The position numbers and the translations under genes are program-made. This document shows, in pieces, positions 6,785-12,282 of a stretch of DNA of 12,282 nucleotides. Every line of letters starts with the position of its first letter. Positions within the stretch are counted from its first letter, which is position 1. Origin of the DNA: Solirubrobacterales bacterium. GTDB taxonomy: Bacteria; Actinomycetota; Thermoleophilia; Solirubrobacterales; Solirubrobacteraceae. Location of the stretch: contig JAFAZB010000460.1 of assembly GCA_019240015.1 (NCBI GenBank), positions 1-12,282 of the forward strand. The letters are read 5' to 3'. The notes under the pieces were generated by a model. It saw only the letters and a program-made list of their open reading frames with translations, was not told the origin of the DNA and made no database searches.

Positions 6785-6835
6785 AGTCCTCCTCTTATGT
6801 AGTTCCGGCCTCGCCGGTGACCTCTCGTGGCGGGC

Positions 6836-6864
6836 ACACTAGTCCCGCGCCAGAGTCCCAGCAA
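6836..6864 (-). promoter_or_regulatory. livK: Candidate sigma70-type promoter for livK
   Basis: On the minus strand, TTGCTG (6859-6864) is followed after exactly 17 bases by TAGTGT (6836-6841), which fits the actinobacterial TANNNT -10 pattern. A transcript would begin near 6828, giving a leader of about 45 bases with the strong livK ribosome-binding site. The promoter is flanked by a 9-bp inverted repeat, GGCGGGCAC (6829-6837) and GTGCCCGCC (6871-6879). One arm overlaps the -10 and the other lies just upstream of the -35, as an operator might. The rest of the 164-base gap (6785-6948) shows no convincing terminator for the upstream gene. Confidence 0.45.
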
Positions 6865-6948
6865 GCGCCGGTGCCCGCCTAGTGGACCAGCCCTAACGAA
6901 ACGCCAACAGGGGCCCGTGCGCGGCGCTGCTCGTCGCTGCGAAGCGCT

Positions 6949-8220
6949 TCAGCCCTCGACCGCCTTCCAGAAGCTCAGCCTCCCAGCGACGACCCGATAG
7001 ACCCCATAGCGCGTCAGGGTCGTGTCGCCGTCGTGGTCGATGCTGTAGGTGCCGAGCACGCTGCGGCGGTTGCGAGTGGCGAAGACCGCTGCGACCACGT
7101 TGGAGCGCCGCGCTGTCTTCGTACCCCCGTGGGTGGCCCGTCCGATCGCCGCGAGCAGCAAGCTCATCGCCTCGTAGCCGTCGATTGCTGCCGGCTGGGG
7201 CATCCCGTACAGCTGCGAATAGGTCAGCATGAACTGCCGCCCAGCAGCTGGATAGGCACTCGGCGCAAGCGTCGCAACGGTGATCAACACGCGGGGGTCG
7301 ATCGACGTCGGAATGCCACCCTGCGCGGGATCGGCGTAAGTACTCTCGGCCAGCCCCGCGGAGCCGAAAATCCTGGCGTTCGGCAGCGCCGCCGCGACCT
7401 GCTTGGTGAGCAGCGCGGCACCGGACTCGGGGATCGCGCTGACCAGCACGCAGTCGGCTCCCGAGCGAGCAACGCTGGCGGCGAGCGAGCTGTAGTCGGC
7501 AGCGCCCCGCTGGAACACCTGGGTGGCGATCACCCGAAGGCCCCCGGTCTGTGCGAAGGCGTCGAAGCTGCTCGCGGTGTCGTCGCCGTCGACGCCGCCG
7601 TCTTCGAGCACGTACGTCGCGACGCAGCCCATGCTTCGCTGAAGCGACACCTGGACCACCGCCTGGACCGCGTCGTTGGGAACCACCCGCGCATAGGTGC
7701 GTGTCCCGGTGGGGTAATACTTCTGCGGCTCACCGGGAGAGGCCCCGGGGGCACTCGAGGTGAGCCCGACCGAGGTGCTGGAGGGGCTGATCTGCGCGAT
7801 CCCGGCCCGGTTCAGCAGCGGGATCGAGATCGCGCTGGCCCCCGAGTCGAGCTCACCGATGTAACCGATCGTAGTCCTGTCGTTGACCGCCGTGCGCGCG
7901 TTCTGAGTGGTCACCCCCGGATCCCACTGAGCACGCTGCGGGGTGGCGTCGTCGAGCCGCTTGAAGGCGATCCGGTAGGAGCCGACCCTCGACCGCGCCC
8001 GAGCCAGCGCGAGCTGGGCGCCGTTGATGATCGCCTGGCCACTGACCCGCGAGGCGCCCTCCATCGGCACGCTCACGTAGATCGTGAGCGTGTGGCCCGC
8101 GATCCGGTCTCCGGGCGGCCCGCCGGCGCCGGCGCCGCAGCCTGGCAGGACTCCGAGCGCGGCTAGCGCGACTGCCGCCAGCGCTACCTTGGTCCGCCTC
8201 CCCGGTCGTGCGTCAATCAA
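6949..8220 (-). CDS. Second solute-binding lipoprotein, LivK paralogue
   Basis: 423-aa exported lipoprotein with a basic N-terminus, hydrophobic segment and lipobox LPGC (Cys28), then a type-1 periplasmic-binding fold. It is clearly a paralogue of livK. Shared stretches are WDPG (99-102), YIGELDSGASAISIP (120-134), ISPSSTSVGLT (144-154), GEPQKYYPTG (163-172) and SVLGTYSIDHDGDTTL near the end. A 20-base identical run also occurs at 7718-7737 and 6288-6307. It differs where LivK has KEAYGAGLA: here the segment is EDGGVDGDDTASSF (206-219), so the YG of the hinge region is missing. This suggests altered ligand preference or loss of binding. Start is TTG 8220, which overlaps the upstream gene's stop (TTGA); no better in-frame start precedes the signal peptide. 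No permease is adjacent on its side, so it may share LivHMGF. Confidence 0.9.
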   Translation of the reverse strand: MIDARPGRRTKVALAAVALAALGVLPGCGAGAGGPPGDRIAGHTLTIYVSVPMEGASRVSGQAIINGAQLALARARSRVGSYRIAFKRLDDATPQRAQWDPGVTTQNARTAVNDRTTIGYIGELDSGASAISIPLLNRAGIAQISPSSTSVGLTSSAPGASPGEPQKYYPTGTRTYARVVPNDAVQAVVQVSLQRSMGCVATYVLEDGGVDGDDTASSFDAFAQTGGLRVIATQVFQRGAADYSSLAASVARSGADCVLVSAIPESGAALLTKQVAAALPNARIFGSAGLAESTYADPAQGGIPTSIDPRVLITVATLAPSAYPAAGRQFMLTYSQLYGMPQPAAIDGYEAMSLLLAAIGRATHGGTKTARRSNVVAAVFATRNRRSVLGTYSIDHDGDTTLTRYGVYRVVAGRLSFWKAVEG

Positions 8221-9407
8221 CCTTGCGCTGCGACGAACTTGTAGCGGACCAACCTACCGCCCTGGATGCGGCTGAGCACGAACGGGGCGAGCGTGGTGTC
8301 GCCATGCACGATCGAGTAGGTGCCCAGCACCGACGGGCGGTCCCGGATCTCGAGAAAGTCGCGGACCACGGCGGCACGGCTGTTGGCGGCCGAGCTCGCT
8401 TCCCGTATCACATCGAGCACCGCCGCCATCGCCTCGTAGCCGAAGATCGCCGACGGGGCGGGATCGTGTCCATATGCCGCCTTGAAGTCGGCCACGAACT
8501 TGACCCCGGCGGCCGGGAGGTCCTGGCTGAGGAATCCCGGCGAGGAGACGTATGCGTTGCGTTGCGCGGCCGGCGCCAGGCTCGAGGCAAAGGCATCGTC
8601 GTACAGCGCCGAGGGAGCGAGCAGCTTGGCGTTCGGGCTCTCCGCGGCCAGCGCGTCGAACAGGTGCGCCGAGTCGGGCTCCGACGACGAACCGAAGAAC
8701 GCCGCGTTCGCCCCCGAGCGCTTGAAGCTCGCGGGGTCGGCGGCCCCTCTGGCCACGGGGATCGTCGCCGCTGCGTCCCCTGCGACAGCGTCCGCTAGCG
8801 CGGAGCCGTACGGCTGGCCGTCGCTCGCCACGTACAGCTTGCGCACGCCCAGCGCCGGGAGCTCGGCCACATCTGCCCGAGCCTCCTGGGCGGTGGTGGG
8901 GACCACCCGGGCGAATGTGTCGCCGTAGGTTTTGCTGGATGGGTAGTAGCGGCCAGGCGCTCCCGGGACGACCGAGCTCGGCTGGGTCAGGTAGGCGGCG
9001 GTGTCGAGCGGGCTGACCTCGAGCACACCTTGTTCGTTGGTGATCTGGATCGAGATCCAGGAGGTCCCAGGGACCAGCTCGCCCAGGTAGGCGATCGTGC
9101 TCGGGTCTTCGATCGCCGAGCGGGCGTTGGCCGATGGCTCCTTGCCTGCGAGCTTGACGAAGTTGATCCGGAACTTGCCGGCCTGACCGCCAGCCTGTTG
9201 GAGCGCCAGCTGCTCGGCGGCGATCGCGTCGCGGGCTTGTTGGCCGCCAGCTCCGCCCGGAGGCTCGCTGGCGTAGATCGACAGCGTCCGGCCGCTAACG
9301 GTGATCGTCGAGTTGCTGGCTTGGGTGCAGCCCGACAGGCAGCCCACCAACGCAGCGGCCGCGCAAACCGTGATCGTCCGGCCACGTGCCAGCACGCCGC
9401 TGCCCAT
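8217..9407 (-). CDS. Third solute-binding lipoprotein, most divergent LivK paralogue
   Basis: 396-aa exported lipoprotein: signal peptide with lipobox LSGC (Cys27), then a type-1 periplasmic-binding fold. Homology to livK and its neighbour is visible in TLSIYASEPPGGA (41-53), IAYLGELVPGTSWISI (105-120), VSPLDT (131-136), RYYPSSKTY (153-161), FGYEAM, and SVLGTYSIVHGDTTL near the C-terminus. It is shorter because the segment around WDPG is deleted: LAGKEPSANARSA replaces the longer LDD...WDPG...NAR stretch. It keeps the PYG hinge motif (199-201) that its neighbour lost. ATG 9407 lies 12 bases after the stop of the 53-aa gene and has only a weak AGG upstream, so coupling is likely. It overlaps the next gene by 4 bases. 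Substrate unknown. Confidence 0.88.
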   Translation of the reverse strand: MGSGVLARGRTITVCAAAALVGCLSGCTQASNSTITVSGRTLSIYASEPPGGAGGQQARDAIAAEQLALQQAGGQAGKFRINFVKLAGKEPSANARSAIEDPSTIAYLGELVPGTSWISIQITNEQGVLEVSPLDTAAYLTQPSSVVPGAPGRYYPSSKTYGDTFARVVPTTAQEARADVAELPALGVRKLYVASDGQPYGSALADAVAGDAAATIPVARGAADPASFKRSGANAAFFGSSSEPDSAHLFDALAAESPNAKLLAPSALYDDAFASSLAPAAQRNAYVSSPGFLSQDLPAAGVKFVADFKAAYGHDPAPSAIFGYEAMAAVLDVIREASSAANSRAAVVRDFLEIRDRPSVLGTYSIVHGDTTLAPFVLSRIQGGRLVRYKFVAAQG

Positions 9408-9419
9408 CGGCCTAGGCGA

Positions 9420-9581
9420 CTAGTCCCGCCGGCCGGGAAGGAACGGCAGCAGGTTGCGGACGGCGATCGCCACCAGGACCATCAGCACCGCGATCAGGAT
9501 CGCGTCGAAACCGCTCACGTCCAGTGCCCACAGGACGATCCACAGGGCCAGTCCAGCGGTGCCGGTGAGAATCAAGCCCAT
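9420..9581 (-). CDS. Small membrane protein between trpA and the binding-protein genes
   Basis: 53-aa protein made almost entirely of two hydrophobic helices: about residues 2-22 (GLILTGTAGLALWIVLWALD) and 25-48 (FDAILIAVLMVLVAIAVRNL). It ends in a short basic tail, LPGRRD. ATG 9581 follows the trpA stop by 11 bases and has AGGA nine bases upstream. Its stop is 12 bases before the next gene. The frame stays open upstream through trpA, but that part is an out-of-frame shadow of trpA. Tight spacing on both sides, good third-position G/C bias and a sensible membrane topology support a real gene. No function recognised. It may be an accessory membrane component of the neighbouring uptake genes, which is inference from position. 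Confidence 0.7.
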   Translation of the reverse strand: MGLILTGTAGLALWIVLWALDVSGFDAILIAVLMVLVAIAVRNLLPFLPGRRD

Positions 9582-9592
9582 CGGCAGAGATC

Positions 9593-10423
9593 CTAACTCA
9601 GCGGTCCCGCCAGCGCGCTTGCGAATCCCCGCAGCAGCTCGCTGACCGCGGCGGCAGGATCGGCCGCCTCGCCGGCCGCGCGGACGAGCCGGCTGCCCAC
9701 GATCACGCCATCGGCGCCGGCCGCCGCGGCGGCGGCGGCCTGCTCGGGAGTGCCGATCCCGAACCCGACCGCGACCGGCACCGCCGTGTGGCGCGCGACG
9801 CGCGCAAGCACCGTCGCGAGCCCCTGATCGAGTCGGCCGCGCTCGCCCGTCGTGCCCGTCAGCGACACCGCGTATAGAAAGCCGCGCGCCTGAGCGCCAA
9901 TCCGCGCGAGCCGCTGCTCGGGCGTGGTTGGCGCCGCCAGCGGCACCAGCGCCAGCCCGCGCTCGTCGCACGCTGCCAGCGCCTGCTCTGACTCCTCGAC
10001 GGGGAGGTCGGGGACGATCAGGCCGCTCGCGCCGGAGTCGACGAGCGCGTCGGCGAACCGCTCCAGCCCCCGTGTGACGATCAGGTTCGCGTAGCACATC
10101 ACCACCACGGGAACCCGCTCGGCGAGCGCGCGGCCGACCTCCAAGACGCCCGGCAACGTCGCGCCCGCGCGCAAGGCAGCGCTTCCCGCGGCGTGGATCA
10201 CCGGACCGTCGGCCAGTGGGTCGGAGAACGGCACCCCGAGCTCGACCAGGTCGGCGCCGGCGCGCGCGTAGGCGAGGCCTATCTCAGCCGAGGTGGCGAG
10301 ATCGGGAAAGCCGCCCATCAGGTACGGCATCAGGGCCGCGCGGCGACCGTCAGCGCGCGCCGATGAGAACGCCTCGGCGATCCGCTCGACGCCCGGTATG
10401 GCCCCAGTGACGGCGCGCTCCAC
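9593..10423 (-). CDS. trpA: Tryptophan synthase alpha subunit TrpA
   Basis: 276-aa cytoplasmic TIM-barrel enzyme that cleaves indole-3-glycerol phosphate to indole and glyceraldehyde 3-phosphate and passes indole to TrpB. The signature VELGVPFSDPLADGP (60-74) holds both catalytic residues: Glu61 and Asp72, equivalent to Glu49 and Asp60 of the enteric enzyme. LMPYLMGGFPD, the flexible loop SLTGTTGERG, and the phosphate-site segments VGFGIGTPEQ and DGVIVGSRLV are all present, so it should be active. GTG 10423 is the start, eight bases after the trpB stop with a GGAG somewhat upstream. A run of seven Ala codons after GTPEQ is compatible with the helix there. It is followed by the 53-aa membrane gene after 11 bases with no terminator between. 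Confidence 0.96.
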   Translation of the reverse strand: MERAVTGAIPGVERIAEAFSSARADGRRAALMPYLMGGFPDLATSAEIGLAYARAGADLVELGVPFSDPLADGPVIHAAGSAALRAGATLPGVLEVGRALAERVPVVVMCYANLIVTRGLERFADALVDSGASGLIVPDLPVEESEQALAACDERGLALVPLAAPTTPEQRLARIGAQARGFLYAVSLTGTTGERGRLDQGLATVLARVARHTAVPVAVGFGIGTPEQAAAAAAAGADGVIVGSRLVRAAGEAADPAAAVSELLRGFASALAGPLS

Positions 10424-10431
10424 GGCGCAGC

Positions 10432-11597
<1,166 letters not shown>

Positions 11598-11601
<4 letters not shown>

Positions 11602-12257
11602 CGGGCGGCCACCGTAAGTGAACTGGCTGTCCTCACCGCGGCGGCGAACCGCTCCAGCTTGGCGACGTCCTTCTGGCCAGGCGCACGCTCCACTCCGCTC
11701 GCGACGTCGACCGCGAACGGACGCACGACCGTGATCGCCTCCACGACGTTTGTGTCGCTGAGGCCGCCGGAGAGGATCATCGGCACCGTGCCGCGGTGCT
11801 CGCGCGCCAGCTCCCAGGCAAACGTTCCTCCGGTGCCCCCGGGAACGCCCGGCGTGTGGCCGTCGAGCAGGTGGTAATCGGTGTGAAACGGCGACAGCGC
11901 CTGGATGTCGGCGCGGCTGCGCACCCGAGCCGCCTTGATCACTTTGCAACCGGTACGTCGAGCCGCTTCGGCGCACATCGCAGGGCCCTCGTCACCGTGC
12001 AGCTGGAGCATCGTCGCACCGACCGTCTCCGCGGTCTGGCTCAGCTCGGCCAAGGTGGGATTGACGAAGATGCACACCACCTCCACCTGCCGTTTGACCG
12101 CAGCGGCGATCTCCGCGGCAACCTGGGGGTCGCACCGGCGCGGCGAGTGCGGCCAGAAGTTCAGGCCGATCGCCCACGCACCGGCCTCGATCGCGGCCCG
12201 CGCATCGTGAAGGTTGGTGATCCCGCAGAACTTGATCTTGACCGCGCTTCGGTCCAT
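11598..12257 (-). CDS. trpF: Phosphoribosylanthranilate isomerase TrpF
   Basis: 219-aa TIM-barrel enzyme that converts N-(5'-phosphoribosyl)anthranilate to CdRP in tryptophan synthesis. Catalytic Cys11 lies in KIKFCGITN and catalytic Asp132 in HLLDGHTPG. Other family blocks are GLNFWPHSPR, VCIFVNP, MLQLHGDE, GGTGGTFAWEL and LSGGLSDTNV. The C-terminal block FAVDVASGVERAPGQKD, with the SGVE phosphate contact, is also present. ATG 12257 was chosen; a GTG at 12263 would add two residues. Neither has a clear Shine-Dalgarno. The gene is separate rather than fused to trpC, and trpC or other trp genes would be expected beyond the right edge. It overlaps trpB by 4 bases. Confidence 0.96.
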
Positions 12258-12282
12258 GCACACATCGTACGAGGGCGGGGAT

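Noticed and set aside
5963..6802. Plus-strand open frame (279 codons) opposite livK
   Set aside because: Antisense shadow of a clear lipoprotein gene; no domain and no ribosome-binding site seen.
6936..6955. Terminator at the end of the second binding-protein gene (GAAGCGCTTC palindrome)
   Set aside because: The palindrome has no loop, overlaps the stop codon and has no T-run; a stable hairpin is unlikely.
7033..8166. Long plus-strand open frame (377 codons) opposite the second binding-protein gene
   Set aside because: Antisense shadow. The minus-strand frame has a signal peptide, lipobox and paralogues; the plus frame has none and shows Arg/Gly/Asp-rich non-protein-like composition.
9420..10097. 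225-codon frame extending the 53-aa membrane protein back across trpA
   Set aside because: The extension overlaps trpA in another frame and is Arg/Gly-rich without domains; ATG 9581 just after the trpA stop is the sensible start.

Overview
The window is very GC-rich DNA with a strong G/C third-position bias. It uses GTG and TTG starts freely and packs genes into one strand with 4-base start/stop overlaps. It carries a three-paralogue set of lipoprotein solute-binding proteins beside a complete branched-chain-type ABC transporter. This points to a high-GC Gram-positive actinobacterium, perhaps the class Thermoleophilia (Solirubrobacterales-like). The class is an inference from style and gene content; no rRNA or other marker is present.

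Layout, left to right. Bases 1-399 hold no convincing gene but contain three exact 34-bp direct repeats at a 43-bp period. One plus-strand gene (400-1350) encodes a solitary protein with an AbiEi-like N-terminal winged-helix region and a DUF559/Vsr-like nuclease-fold C-terminus. Everything from 1374 to the right edge is on the minus strand. In transcription order (right to left) it reads: trpF, trpB, trpA, a 53-aa membrane protein, two divergent solute-binding lipoproteins, an intergenic gap with a candidate promoter, livK, a 16-bp perfect hairpin, livH, livM, livG, livF and an 80-aa membrane protein that converges on the nuclease-like gene.

The liv block is a complete HAAT-family (hydrophobic amino acid) ABC importer. 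It has a lipid-anchored binding protein (LivK), two permeases (LivH, LivM) and two ATPases (LivG, LivF). The hairpin between livK and livH is placed where binding protein could be made in excess of the membrane components. The trp block encodes the last three enzymes of tryptophan synthesis after PRAI substrate formation: TrpF, then TrpB and TrpA as tryptophan synthase.

The most interesting feature is the junction. trpF-trpB-trpA, the 53-aa membrane protein and two extra LivK paralogues are spaced by at most 12 bases or overlap, so they look like one transcription unit that joins tryptophan synthesis to solute binding. The two extra binding proteins have diverged from LivK in ligand-region motifs and have no permease of their own nearby, so they may use the LivHMGF machinery or act as sensors. 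A second oddity is a 17-bp tandem duplication after livF that creates a relay of two six-residue mini-ORFs linked by ATGA overlaps.
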